Assembly: GCF_002115825.1 (NCBI RefSeq)
Contig: NZ_JFJZ01000008.1
Location: 62,001 to 126,000 of the forward strand
Source of the DNA: Thalassospira sp. MCCC 1A01428
GTDB lineage: Bacteria > Pseudomonadota > Alphaproteobacteria > Rhodospirillales > Thalassospiraceae
Direction of reading: 5' to 3'
DNA length: 64,000 nucleotides
Shown: positions 21,581 through 30,128 of the stretch, piece after piece
Layout: every line of letters begins with the position of its first letter
How positions within the stretch are numbered: the stretch's first letter is position 1
Position numbers and translations under genes: made by a program
Notes under the pieces: model-generated
Database searches by the model: none
Told to the model about the DNA's origin: nothing
The model's input: only the letters and a program-made list of their open reading frames with translations

Positions 21581-21907
21581 TTAAGGGGCTGTTGCCAGAA
21601 CCTTGGCCAATTCCGCCGCCATAAAATCGGCAAAGGCGCGGGCGGCGGGTATCGCGGCCCGCCCAGCGGGGAAAATAGCATGCAGGTCAACCTGCCCCAT
21701 ATCCCACCCGGTTAAAACCTCCACCAGTTGACCGCTGGCAATTTCTTGTGCGCAACCTGCACGGCTCATAGAGACAAGGCCCAGACCGGCCATGGCGGCT
21801 GCCGTCGCCACCTCGTTTACAGTGGTTGACAATTGTCCACTGACACGAACAGACGATACCTCTCCTCCCCGGCGAAATACCCATACCTGCCCGCTATGTA
21901 ATTGATC
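21581..21907 (-). pseudogene. 3' fragment of a LysR-family regulator gene
   Basis: Only the C-terminal part of a LysR substrate-binding domain remains. Reading the minus strand gives SGQVWVFRRGGEVSSVRVSG and then LSTTVNEVATAAAMAGLGLV, ending in FADFMAAELAKVLATAP and TAA. The frame is blocked upstream by TAA near 21935, and the HTH and first half of the domain are absent. Homology appears to stop near 21890, exactly where the 3' part of a peroxiredoxin-like gene begins on the other strand. This is a remnant, not a functional regulator. Confidence 0.82.
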
Positions 21908-22017
21908 AAACTGGCACCATCGCCTATGCCGAGGTTAACGCTGACTACACCAAACGCCCGGAACCGTCTGATATGTTTGCTGTTCTTGACCGGTTAAAGT
22001 CGGAGAGTCAGGCTTAA
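21886..22017 (+). pseudogene. 3' fragment of a peroxiredoxin-like (AhpC/TSA-type) gene
   Basis: The plus strand reads PARYVIDQTGTIAYAEVNAD followed by YTKRPEPSDMF and ends in LKSESQA and TAA (22015-22017). This is the C-terminal tail seen in peroxiredoxin-like redoxins; the N-terminal two thirds, with the thioredoxin-fold active site, are missing. The left edge abuts or overlaps the LysR fragment by a few bases, so one deletion probably removed the 5' ends of both members of a divergent pair. Confidence 0.72.
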
Positions 22018-22061
22018 TCACTCTGTACAATGCCCACCTGACGCGCACAGAAACAGCTCAT

Positions 22062-22097
22062 AAAAAAAAGCGGACCACCATTTGGTGGCCCGCTTTT
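22062..22097 (-). terminator. Terminator of the pheST operon
   Basis: A stem of AAAAGCGG-A-CCACC with GGTGG-C-CCGCTTTT (one mismatch). An A run on its left gives a T run on the minus strand, about 25 bases after the pheT stop. Confidence 0.82.
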
Positions 22098-22120
22098 ATT
22101 CGGTATTAAAACAACACTTA

Positions 22121-24529
22121 TCAGCCGCGCAATGCGCCGCCAGTTGCCTTTTCAACAGCTGCAATTACCTTTTTGCAAACCCCGTCGATTTCTTCATCAG
22201 TCAGGGTTTGTTTGGTCGGCTGCAGGGTAATGGAAAATGCCAGTGACTTTTTGCCATCTTCGATGCCTTTACCGGCATAAAGATCGAAAATCGTCACATC
22301 GCTGATCAGGCCCTTATCCGCACTGCGCGCAGCCTTGGCCACCTGCTCGGCACTAACCGTTGCATCAAGCAAAAAGGCAAAATCACGTTCAACCGACTGG
22401 AATGCCGACGCATTCAGCGGCGGACGGTTGGTGCCTTTCTTTTTGGGCATCGGCAGGTTTTCAACAAACAGTTCAAACGCTACCAAACGGCCTTTGACAT
22501 CGAGTGCCTTAAGGATACGCGGATGCAGTTCACCGAAATAGCCAAGAACGTTTTTCGGACCCAATTGCAGGGCAGCCGAACGGCCCGGGTGATACCAGGA
22601 CGGCGCACCGTCAGCATTCACCTGAATATTGCCCGCCGGCACACCCAGCGCATCAATCAGGGCTTCGGCATCGGCCTTGACGTCAAACACATCGACATCA
22701 CGGCGCGAACCGGTCCAACTGCGATCGGTGGTTGCCCCGGCACGAAGACCTGCCGCAACAAGGCGCTGATCACCCGGCTGATCACCGAAAAATTCCGGCC
22801 CCACTTCAAACAGGGCCAAATCGGCAAAACCACGGTTCTGGTTACGCCCCGTCGCCGAAATCAGATTGATCAGCACATTGGGTCGCATCACATCCAGATC
22901 AGAACTGATCGGATTGGCCAGAAACAGACCTTTTTTCAGATCGGTAAATTCCCTGGCCAACCGCGAATCGGCAAAAGCCCAGGTCACGGTTTCATACATC
23001 CCGCGCGAAGCCAGAACCCGGCGCGACAAACCAACGCGTTTTTGCATCGGGCTTAGGGCCGGGACCGGCAGGCTGGTTTCACGTTCCAGTTCCACAGTCG
23101 GGATCTGATCGTAACCGACAATACGCAAAACTTCCTCGACCAGGTCGGCTTCGCCAACCACATCGGGACGCCATGTCGGCGCAATGGCGGTTAACACACC
23201 GTCACCAGCAGTCACATCAAAACCAAGGGATGTCAGAATTTCGGCAGCACGGTCCTGCGAAACGCTCACACCGCCCAGTTCTGCAATGCGGGCAATGCGC
23301 AAATCAAAGCTGTTTTTGGGTGCCGGTACGGTTCCAGCAGTTACAACATGTGAAACCTCGCCGCCGCACAGTTCGGTAATCAGACGGGTTGCCACCTCGA
23401 TTCCCCAAACAACCGACTGCGGATCCACGCCGCGCTCAAACCGATAGCGAGCATCAGAATTGATTTGCAGCTTGCGGCCGGTTTTTGCCGTTACGATCGG
23501 ATCAAACAAGGCGCATTCAACAAACACATTAACCGTGTCGTTCTGGCAACCGGTCAATTCACCGCCCATAATGCCACCAATGCTTTGTGCAGCCGCCTGG
23601 TCAGCAATAACAACCATGTCGCTGGTCAGGGTGTATTCCTTGTCGTTCAGTGCCTGAAGCTTTTCACCCTCACGGGCGTAACGCACATCGATATTACCGC
23701 TCAGCTTATCGGCATCGAACACATGCAGCGGGCGGCCAAGGTCAAAGGTCGCAAGGTTAGTGATATCCACCAGAATTGAAATCGGGCGCAAACCAATGGC
23801 TTCAAGACGGGCTTTTAACCAGGCCGGGCTTTCGCCATTTTTAACACCGCGAATATAGCGACCATAAAATGCCGGGGCAGCTGCGTTGGCGGCCACATCG
23901 TCGGCAATCGTAACAGTTACCGGGCTGTCAAAGCTGCCATCGACCGGCACCTGATAAGGATCATCCTTAAGCGTTCCCAATCCGGCAGCTGCAAGGTCAC
24001 GGGCAATGCCACGAACAGCGGTACAATCGGGGCGGTTTGGCGTCAGGTTAATTTCTATGATGGGGTCATCCGCCCCAAGAACACCTGCCACCGGCGCGCC
24101 AATTTCGGCATCATCCGGCAATTCAATAATGCCGTCATGGTCTTCACCCAGGCATAATTCCCGGGTTGAGCACATCATGCCCTGGCTTTCGACCCCGCGG
24201 ATTTTACCCGGCTTCAGTTTTGATCCATCAATCGGAATAATCGCACCGGGCTGTGCCAACGCCACCTTGATGCCGGTTCTGGCATTGGGCGCGCCGCACA
24301 CCACCTGAATCATTCCGCTTCCGGTATTAACCTTGCACAGCTTTAAACGGTCAGCATCAGGGTGCTGGCCAGCTTCTTCAATATAAGCCACGCGAATGTC
24401 GGCAAGGGCAGCAGAACGATCAACAAAACTTTCAATCTCAAGGCCAATAGCCGTCAGTTTGTCGGTAATCTGTTCCACCGGCGCGTCGGTTTCAAGATGC
24501 TGCTTTAACCAGCTTAATGTGAATTTCAT
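22121..24529 (-). CDS. pheT: Phenylalanine-tRNA ligase beta subunit
   Basis: An 802-residue beta subunit with the usual domain order: N-terminus MKFTLSWLKQHLET, an EMAP-II-like tRNA-binding domain (about 40-150, VVCGAPNARTGIKVALAQPG), B3/B4 editing domain, B5, the inactive catalytic-like core, and the C-terminal anticodon-binding domain (SVERDFAFLLD to TDEEIDGVCKKVI). With PheS it forms the (alpha-beta)2 enzyme that charges tRNA-Phe. The ATG at 24529 is chosen over upstream starts because it lies 4 bases after the pheS stop and gives the canonical N-terminus. Confidence 0.97.
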   Translation of the reverse strand: MKFTLSWLKQHLETDAPVEQITDKLTAIGLEIESFVDRSAALADIRVAYIEEAGQHPDADRLKLCKVNTGSGMIQVVCGAPNARTGIKVALAQPGAIIPIDGSKLKPGKIRGVESQGMMCSTRELCLGEDHDGIIELPDDAEIGAPVAGVLGADDPIIEINLTPNRPDCTAVRGIARDLAAAGLGTLKDDPYQVPVDGSFDSPVTVTIADDVAANAAAPAFYGRYIRGVKNGESPAWLKARLEAIGLRPISILVDITNLATFDLGRPLHVFDADKLSGNIDVRYAREGEKLQALNDKEYTLTSDMVVIADQAAAQSIGGIMGGELTGCQNDTVNVFVECALFDPIVTAKTGRKLQINSDARYRFERGVDPQSVVWGIEVATRLITELCGGEVSHVVTAGTVPAPKNSFDLRIARIAELGGVSVSQDRAAEILTSLGFDVTAGDGVLTAIAPTWRPDVVGEADLVEEVLRIVGYDQIPTVELERETSLPVPALSPMQKRVGLSRRVLASRGMYETVTWAFADSRLAREFTDLKKGLFLANPISSDLDVMRPNVLINLISATGRNQNRGFADLALFEVGPEFFGDQPGDQRLVAAGLRAGATTDRSWTGSRRDVDVFDVKADAEALIDALGVPAGNIQVNADGAPSWYHPGRSAALQLGPKNVLGYFGELHPRILKALDVKGRLVAFELFVENLPMPKKKGTNRPPLNASAFQSVERDFAFLLDATVSAEQVAKAARSADKGLISDVTIFDLYAGKGIEDGKKSLAFSITLQPTKQTLTDEEIDGVCKKVIAAVEKATGGALRG

Positions 24530-24533
24530 AATC

Positions 24534-25604
24534 TTAGCCTCTAACCATATTCGGCACATCCAGCGGCACGAAACCATAATGTTTCAGCCAACGCAGATCG
24601 GTATCGAAAAAGGTTCTCAGGTCGGGAATGCCGTATTTCAGCATGGCGATACGTTCAATGCCCATGCCAAAGGCAAAGCCCTGATATTCTTCGGGGTCAA
24701 GGCCACAAGCCGCCAAAACGCGCGGATGCACCATGCCGCACCCCAGAATTTCCAGCCAGTCGTCGCCAGCACCGATTTTAAGCTCGCCGCCCTTGCGCGA
24801 ACAGCCAATGTCCATCTCGGCACTGGGTTCAGTGAAGGGGAAAAAGCTGGGGCGATAGCGCACCGGCACGTCATCAAGCTCGAAATAGGTTTTCACAAAT
24901 TCCAGCAAACACCCCTTTAGGTGGCCCATATGGGTTTTCTTGTCGATGACAAGGCCTTCAACCTGATGGAACATCGGCGTATGGGTCATATCGCTATCGG
25001 AACGATAGGTCCGGCCCGGCGCAATAATGCGGATCGGCGGCGTTTTGGACTGCATCGTTCTGATCTGCACCGGGGATGTATGGGTCCGCAGCACCAGCCG
25101 CGATCCATCTTCGCCTTCGGGCAGATAAAACGTATCCTGCATTTCACGCGCCGGATGTTCGGGCGGAATATTCAAGGCGGTAAAGTTATGAAAATCGTCC
25201 TCGATATCCGGGCCTTCGGCCAGGGCAAACCCCATTTCACCAAAGATCGACACAATTTCGTCAATCGTCTGGCTGATCGGGTGAATGCGGCCTGCGGTTT
25301 CGGTCGGGCGTGACGGCAATGTCACGTCAATACGTTCACCGGTCAAGCGTGCCTCAAGGGCAGCGTTTTCAAGGTCACCCTTACGCATATCAAGCGCACT
25401 TGCAACCTGGTCTTTAACAGCATTCAGGGCCTGACCAAATTCGCGACGCTGGTCCGGGTCCATCTTGCCAAGGTTTTTCATAAGGCCGGTAATACGGCCT
25501 TTTTTGCCAAGAGCACTGATGCGGATGTCTTCAAGGGCGGCCAGATCGGCGGCCTTCTCAACTTCTGCCAGAACCTCTTCGCGCAACGCTTCGATGTTTT
25601 CCAT
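24534..25604 (-). CDS. pheS: Phenylalanine-tRNA ligase alpha subunit
   Basis: A 356-residue class II synthetase catalytic subunit. It has an N-terminal coiled coil (about 1-85), motif 2 ([20 protein letters not shown]), [10 protein letters not shown], and motif 3 [15 protein letters not shown] near the C-terminus. The ATG at 25604 gives the family start [12 protein letters not shown]; the frame is open upstream, but that part is leader sequence with a hairpin. It is followed directly by pheT. Confidence 0.97.
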   Translation of the reverse strand: MENIEALREEVLAEVEKAADLAALEDIRISALGKKGRITGLMKNLGKMDPDQRREFGQALNAVKDQVASALDMRKGDLENAALEARLTGERIDVTLPSRPTETAGRIHPISQTIDEIVSIFGEMGFALAEGPDIEDDFHNFTALNIPPEHPAREMQDTFYLPEGEDGSRLVLRTHTSPVQIRTMQSKTPPIRIIAPGRTYRSDSDMTHTPMFHQVEGLVIDKKTHMGHLKGCLLEFVKTYFELDDVPVRYRPSFFPFTEPSAEMDIGCSRKGGELKIGAGDDWLEILGCGMVHPRVLAACGLDPEEYQGFAFGMGIERIAMLKYGIPDLRTFFDTDLRWLKHYGFVPLDVPNMVRG

Positions 25605-25653
25605 AACTTCCGACGCTTTGGCTGGGGTGAACAGGATAAAGGGACTTAAATAC

Positions 25654-25686
25654 AAAACGGGGACGGCCAAAAAATGGCCGCCCCCG
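25654..25686 (-). promoter_or_regulatory. Hairpin plus T run in the pheS leader (terminator or attenuator)
   Basis: A 12-bp stem with one mismatch (25658-25669 with 25675-25686), loop AAAAA. On the minus strand it is followed by GTTTTG. It lies between the rplT terminator-like hairpin and pheS, about 55 bases before the pheS ATG, where E. coli pheST has an attenuator. I see no Phe-rich leader peptide, so it may simply be a second rplT terminator that lets some transcripts through. Confidence 0.55.
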
Positions 25687-25706
25687 AAATAAATCAGGCA
25701 AATGCC

Positions 25707-25731
25707 GTAAAAACCTTTTTAAAAAAGGTTT
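25707..25731 (-). terminator. Weak terminator-like hairpin after rplT
   Basis: AAACCTTTT (25711-25719) pairs with AAAAGGTTT (25723-25731), starting right at the rplT stop. It is AT-rich, so likely weak and permitting read-through to pheST. Confidence 0.5.
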
Positions 25732-25732
25732 A

Positions 25733-26089
25733 TCAGCCGAGCGCAGCCTGGGCCTGGGTCACCAAAGCCTTAAAGGCTTCGGGTTCGCGCACAGCGATAT
25801 CAGCCAGGACTTTACGGTCCAGCTCGACACCAGCTTTTTTCAGGCCATTCATGAACTGCGAATAGGTCAGGCCGTTTTCACGAGCGCCGGCATTAATACG
25901 CTGGATCCACAAGCTGCGGAACTGGCGCTTTTTAGTGCGACGATCGCGGTATGCATATTGCAAACCTTTTTCGACAGCCTGGACGGCAGTACGATAAGCA
26001 TTTTTACGGCGACCGCGGTAACCCTTGGCAGCCTTGATAACCTTGCGGTGACGGGCGTGTGAAGACACGCCCCCTTTAACACGAGCCAT
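25733..26089 (-). CDS. rplT: 50S ribosomal protein L20
   Basis: 118 residues, full length, with the basic N-terminus ([20 protein letters not shown]) and the conserved [13 protein letters not shown] and [20 protein letters not shown] segments. L20 binds 23S rRNA early in assembly and in several bacteria represses its own operon by binding the mRNA leader. It follows rpmI by 17 bases. Confidence 0.98.
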   Translation of the reverse strand: MARVKGGVSSHARHRKVIKAAKGYRGRRKNAYRTAVQAVEKGLQYAYRDRRTKKRQFRSLWIQRINAGARENGLTYSQFMNGLKKAGVELDRKVLADIAVREPEAFKALVTQAQAALG

Positions 26090-26106
26090 TTATACTCTCT
26101 CTTGCC

Positions 26107-26304
26107 TTAGCCGTAGGGAAGGAATTTTTTGACGATACGTGCATCCGCATCACAGAGAATTTCTGTGCCACGTGCATGACGTTTCATCTTGGTCGACTTT
26201 GCCGTCAACAGGTGACGCTTGTTAGCGACATTGTGACGAACCTTACCCTTGGCAGTCAGGCTAAAGCGTTTTTTGACGCTCGCTTTGGTCTTCATCTTGG
26301 GCAT
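26107..26304 (-). CDS. rpmI: 50S ribosomal protein L35
   Basis: 65 residues: [20 protein letters not shown] at the start and a C-terminus rich in Lys/Arg, normal for L35. It is co-transcribed with rplT. Unlike the usual arrangement, it does not follow infC directly: a receiver-domain gene and a 378-base leader region lie between. Confidence 0.98.
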   Translation of the reverse strand: MPKMKTKASVKKRFSLTAKGKVRHNVANKRHLLTAKSTKMKRHARGTEILCDADARIVKKFLPYG

Positions 26305-26682
26305 TTTTCTATCCTTGCAAAAAGCAATTTGACAAAAATCCCCTTCGGCGGCTGGGCATGCCCTGAGATAATCGCAATTATCTCCAGCCTCACCACCTGG
26401 TTCGGGGACGGGTGGTTATAGACTCCACCCCATGCTTTTTCAAGGAACTTTTCCGCAAAGCCCGGCAAACTGCCATCAATGCTGCATTTACCGTTCATTT
26501 CGCCAATTTCGGCAGATTTCTGCGACGAAAGCGGCACAAACCAGCGCCAAACATACCCGCAATTAACGCCACACACACCCGTTATGCTTTTGCATAACAG
26601 CATCGCGTGCCAATAACCGGAATATCACAAAGGAAAAAACAGTCTCAAACAGACGAGACCATGGAAAAACGGTCAAAAACAG
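26305..26682 (-). promoter_or_regulatory. Leader region of rpmI-rplT with structured elements
   Basis: A 378-base gap with no gene. Near the rpmI side, GAGATAAT (26365-26372) and ATTATCTC (26377-26384) form a perfect hairpin, flanked by GGCTGG (26350-26355) and CCAGCC (26384-26389), which could extend it across a bulge. Near the distal side there is a palindrome, GTTATGCTTTTGCATAAC (26581-26598). This is where a promoter and an L20-type autoregulatory leader would be expected; I cannot assign a known riboswitch or leader class. Confidence 0.5.
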
Positions 26683-27087
26683 TTAAACCGCCGTCTTGAT
26701 CAGATGCGCCTTGCCCAACCATTTTTCGATTCGGCTTAGCAGCTTCTCGCGGTTAACCGGCTTAAGAACAAAATCATTGCCCCCCGCCGCAATACCACCA
26801 CGCAAATCTTCTTCGCTTTGGCGCGCGGTGACATAAATAATGGCGGCCGAAATTTGCGGAAACCCGGTACGGACCCGCAAGCTGGCTTCAAAGCCATTCA
26901 TTTGCGGCAACATCACATCCATCAGGATCACACGTGGCCTCTCGGTTTTTAAAACCGACAAAAGTTCGTGCCCGGAAGACACGCCGATGAAACGGTAACC
27001 GCCACTTTCGACGATCCGTTTAAGCAGAACAAGGCTTTTCCCGTCGTCATCAACACCGACAACAAGGGGTCCCTGACTTGCTCCCAT
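26683..27087 (-). CDS. Stand-alone response regulator receiver domain
   Basis: A 134-residue single receiver domain with no output domain. The full set of active residues is visible: acidic DDD at 13-15, phosphoacceptor Asp57 in LMDVMLPQMNG, Thr87 in YVTAR, and Lys109 in VLKPVN. AAGGAG lies 6-7 bases before the ATG. It begins 35 bases after infC and separates it from rpmI-rplT. Such CheY-like or adaptor proteins pass phosphate to other proteins; no cognate kinase is adjacent, although an orphan PAS kinase lies about 6 kb away. The partner is unknown. Confidence 0.9.
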   Translation of the reverse strand: MGASQGPLVVGVDDDGKSLVLLKRIVESGGYRFIGVSSGHELLSVLKTERPRVILMDVMLPQMNGFEASLRVRTGFPQISAAIIYVTARQSEEDLRGGIAAGGNDFVLKPVNREKLLSRIEKWLGKAHLIKTAV

Positions 27088-27122
27088 CGGCGTCTCCTTC
27101 CGGTTTGGCTTGTCGCCACGTG

Positions 27123-27659
27123 TTAACGCGGCGCCAGCACCATAATCATTATCCGGCCTTCCATTTTTGGCATCATTTCCGGTTTGGCCAGATCTTCCAA
27201 ATCCCCGGAAAAACGTTGCAACATGCCAAGACCAAGATCCTGGTGCGCCATTTCACGCCCGCGAAAACGCAGGGTGACTTTCACCTTGTCGCCGCCACCA
27301 AGAAACTTCTGAGCCGCACGCAGTTTGACATTATAGTCGTGGATATCGATATTCGGTCGCAGTTTGATTTCCTTGACCTCGATAACCTTCTGCTTCTTTT
27401 TGGCTTCGTTCTGTTTCTTGCTTAATTCATATTTGAATTTGCCAAAGTCGATCAGCTTGCAAACCGGCGGCTCGGCAGTCGGGGCGACTTCGACGAGATC
27501 GAGTCCTGCCTCCATCGCCATGTCAATGCCTTCACGAACACTAATCGGCTGTGACAAATTGCCTTCTGCGTCAACAACACAGATGGAACGGGCTTTGATA
27601 TCCTGATTGACGCGCGGACCGTCTTTGGTCGGCTGCATCGGTTTGCGTGGTCGTGCTAT
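27123..27659 (-). CDS. infC: Translation initiation factor IF-3
   Basis: A 178-residue IF-3 with the N-domain segment DGPRVNQDIKARSICVVDAE, a Lys-rich linker (KKQNEAKKKQK) and the C-domain (VTLRFRGREMAHQDLGLGML). I place the start at an ATA codon (27657-27659): AGGAG lies exactly 7 bases before it, and translation then gives MARPRKPMQPTKDGPRVNQD, a normal IF-3 N-terminus. The first in-frame ATG (27638) has no ribosome site and would shorten the N-terminus. Rare start codons are known in infC, where IF-3 rejects its own message when abundant. Confidence 0.93.
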   Translation of the reverse strand: MARPRKPMQPTKDGPRVNQDIKARSICVVDAEGNLSQPISVREGIDMAMEAGLDLVEVAPTAEPPVCKLIDFGKFKYELSKKQNEAKKKQKVIEVKEIKLRPNIDIHDYNVKLRAAQKFLGGGDKVKVTLRFRGREMAHQDLGLGMLQRFSGDLEDLAKPEMMPKMEGRIMIMVLAPR

Positions 27660-27671
27660 GGAGAATCTCCT
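27657..27671 (-). promoter_or_regulatory. infC ribosome binding site with ATA start
   Basis: On the minus strand AGGAG (27671-27667) is followed by 7 bases and then ATA. It decides the infC start and probably mediates IF-3 autoregulation as with the AUU start of E. coli infC. Confidence 0.72.
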
Positions 27672-27846
27672 ATGACAGTCAAAAAACAAAGGCAAACAAC
27701 AAAACATGCCCGATGCCCGCAAAAGCATCAGTAGCAAGTTGATTTAGCATATCCACCTCATATCAGAAAGCAATGATTTCACAACATAAGACAGTTAGGT
27801 AACAGTTCACTGGCCCGGCACTTGCATGGCTTTGCTGTTTTGCGGT

Positions 27847-28857
27847 TCAGTCTTCCAGATTAAGGCGCTGGCGAATCACATCAAACACGCGGGTAATTGG
27901 CAAATTACGCAAATCAGGCTGCTGAATAATGCTGACCGCATCTTTTGCATGTCCACGCGGAGCACACATTTCCGGGTTCGAAGCATCAGAAAACAGAACA
28001 ATTGCTGGCGCGCCCGCCGCCGCGGCCAAATGCATTGGCCCTGTGTCATTGCCAATTGCCAGTACCGCCTGCTGGGCCAGACTGGCGATTTCCAGAAAAT
28101 CGGTTCGTCCCATCAAATTGCGCGCTCGCGGGCACATATTGCTGATCCGGTCCAAAACTTCGGATTCACTATCGGTACCAATCAGCACCGGTGTTAACCG
28201 GTAATCGGCCAACATTTTTGCCAGCAAACCAAAACGTTCGGCAGGCCAGCGCTTTTCCGGTCGATGAGGCGACCCGCCCGGGCAAATCAGAACATAGGGC
28301 GTTTTAATGCCATAGCGGTCCGGCTCAACCTTGGGCGCCCGGATATGGGGCAATGGCACATTGGTAATGCCAACATCGGCAAGCTGGTCAATGTGGCGGT
28401 CAATCGTATGCATTTTATGCCGTTCGGGGTTTTTATGAGGATGCGAACATCCCCAGGCAATCCCCGACCATTCCGGCACCTTGCCCGGCCAGAATAACCG
28501 ATAATAAAACGTGGTCCGGTCCGATGTTTGCAAATCATATACGCGGTCAAATTCACCGCTGCGCAAAAAACGGCGCAACGCCAGAACATCGCCAATACGT
28601 GTCAGTTTTGGTCGCCGGTCAACGGCAATTGCATCAAAACAACCAGTCGATTTGGCCAGATCCACATAAAGTTTGGTGATTAAAAGCGTAATATGGGCAT
28701 CAGGATGTGCCTGTCTTATCGCGGCAAATGGCCCTGTTGCCATCACCACATCGCCCAATGCACTTAATTTGATCACCAGAATTCGTTGCTGCCGAACGGG
28801 TTCTTCCCCACCGACTGCCATTTCCGCACCAACCGGCGCCATTTTGTCGTCTGTCAT
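27847..28857 (-). CDS. Glycosyltransferase family 9 (heptosyltransferase-like)
   Basis: A 336-residue GT-B enzyme of family 9. The N-terminal motif ILVIKLSALGDVVMATG is typical of ADP-heptose:LPS heptosyltransferases, as are LICPGGSPHRPEKRWP and AIGNDTGPMHLAAAAGAP in the C-terminal domain. It probably adds a sugar to the lipopolysaccharide core on the inner face of the cytoplasmic membrane; whether the donor is a heptose is not shown. Its ATG overlaps the stop of the preceding GT4 gene (ATGA), so the two are translationally coupled. Confidence 0.92.
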   Translation of the reverse strand: MTDDKMAPVGAEMAVGGEEPVRQQRILVIKLSALGDVVMATGPFAAIRQAHPDAHITLLITKLYVDLAKSTGCFDAIAVDRRPKLTRIGDVLALRRFLRSGEFDRVYDLQTSDRTTFYYRLFWPGKVPEWSGIAWGCSHPHKNPERHKMHTIDRHIDQLADVGITNVPLPHIRAPKVEPDRYGIKTPYVLICPGGSPHRPEKRWPAERFGLLAKMLADYRLTPVLIGTDSESEVLDRISNMCPRARNLMGRTDFLEIASLAQQAVLAIGNDTGPMHLAAAAGAPAIVLFSDASNPEMCAPRGHAKDAVSIIQQPDLRNLPITRVFDVIRQRLNLED

Positions 28858-30089
28858 GCCGCATTATTCCTGACGATACGCTGCAAGGCCTTGTCGTAAA
28901 CCGCCAGGGTTTGTTCCGCCATCTGGGTCAGGGAAAATTTCTCAATCACATGTTGCCGCCCCTTTTGCGCAATTGCCTCGCGCCGTTCAGGGCTTAGTTT
29001 TAAAACCTGTGCCAAAGCATGGGACAACTGGGCCACTTCACCCGCTGCCACCAGCCAGCCGGTTTCACCGGGTAAAACTGTTTCGGTTGCGCCACCATGG
29101 GCCGTTGCCACAATCGGTCGTCCCATCGCCTGCCCTTCGGTCGGCACCCGGCCAAAGGCTTCGGGGTCCAATGACGGGCATACAACCACGTTGGCCAACA
29201 TATAGGCCGCTGGCATATCGGCGCAATGGTCAACGATATGAACAATATCCTGCACATCAAGACTGCGGCTAAGTTCGATCAATTCCTCGCGATACGCCGT
29301 GCGCCCCTGGTCAGACCCGACCAGCAAACACCGCACATTGCGATGACCGATTTCTTCGAGCATTGCCGGAATAGCCTTGATCAAAAAGGCCTGTCCTTTC
29401 CAGCGCGTCAACCGGCCCGGTAACATGATGACATAGTCATCCCCGTTCAGCCGCCATTGGGTTGAAAGCGCAATCAACCGTTCCTGACTGACATTTTCCG
29501 GATTAAACAGATCCACATTGGTGCCGCGCGGCACCACGTTGAGGCGTTCTTCGTCAATCTTGTAATATTTGCGAATATGATTGGCGATAAATTCCGACAC
29601 CGCAATCACCTGGTCGCCCATGGTCATGACCGAATTGTAATATCGCTTAAACGGGTTGGTATACCCCGAATAGGTACCATGAAAGGTGGTCACAAACGGC
29701 ACCTGCATATGACGCGCTGCCCAGCGCGCACTCCAGGCCGGGGCGCGGGATCGGGCATGAACAATATCCACACCTTCAGCACCAATCAAATCAGCCAGCA
29801 AACGCCCATTCTGGCGCATGGTCAGTAAATTTTTGGATTTAAGCGGCAAGGTAATATGACGTGCGCCAATGCGTTCAAGCTCACGCTCCAGCCGCCCGCC
29901 CTGGGATGCCACCAACGCCACCCCGCCACCATCGACAATGGCCTTGGCAATATCAACCGTTCCACGTTCCACACCGCCTGTTTCCAGTTCGGGCAGAACC
30001 TGAAGGATTACCGCCGGACGAAAGTCCGAACCTTGCGTCTGCCGCCCGGGGCGATAGACTGCGTGTGTCTCGTTTTGTGACGCGCTCAT
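28854..30089 (-). CDS. Glycosyltransferase family 4
   Basis: A 411-residue GT-B glycosyltransferase. The N-terminal acceptor domain starts around VILQVLPELETGGVERGTVD, and the C-terminal donor domain has VIMLPGRLTRWKGQAFLIKA and the E-x7-E region DPEAFGRVPTEGQAMGRP. Together with the GT9 gene, to which it is coupled by a 4-base overlap, it likely builds the lipopolysaccharide core. Sugar and acceptor are unknown. Divergent from the hydrolase gene, with a shared promoter gap of only about 40 bases. Confidence 0.92.
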   Translation of the reverse strand: MSASQNETHAVYRPGRQTQGSDFRPAVILQVLPELETGGVERGTVDIAKAIVDGGGVALVASQGGRLERELERIGARHITLPLKSKNLLTMRQNGRLLADLIGAEGVDIVHARSRAPAWSARWAARHMQVPFVTTFHGTYSGYTNPFKRYYNSVMTMGDQVIAVSEFIANHIRKYYKIDEERLNVVPRGTNVDLFNPENVSQERLIALSTQWRLNGDDYVIMLPGRLTRWKGQAFLIKAIPAMLEEIGHRNVRCLLVGSDQGRTAYREELIELSRSLDVQDIVHIVDHCADMPAAYMLANVVVCPSLDPEAFGRVPTEGQAMGRPIVATAHGGATETVLPGETGWLVAAGEVAQLSHALAQVLKLSPERREAIAQKGRQHVIEKFSLTQMAEQTLAVYDKALQRIVRNNAA

Positions 30090-30128
30090 CCAACCTTAAC
30101 CATTCAGCATCCAGGATTCTTGGCCCAG

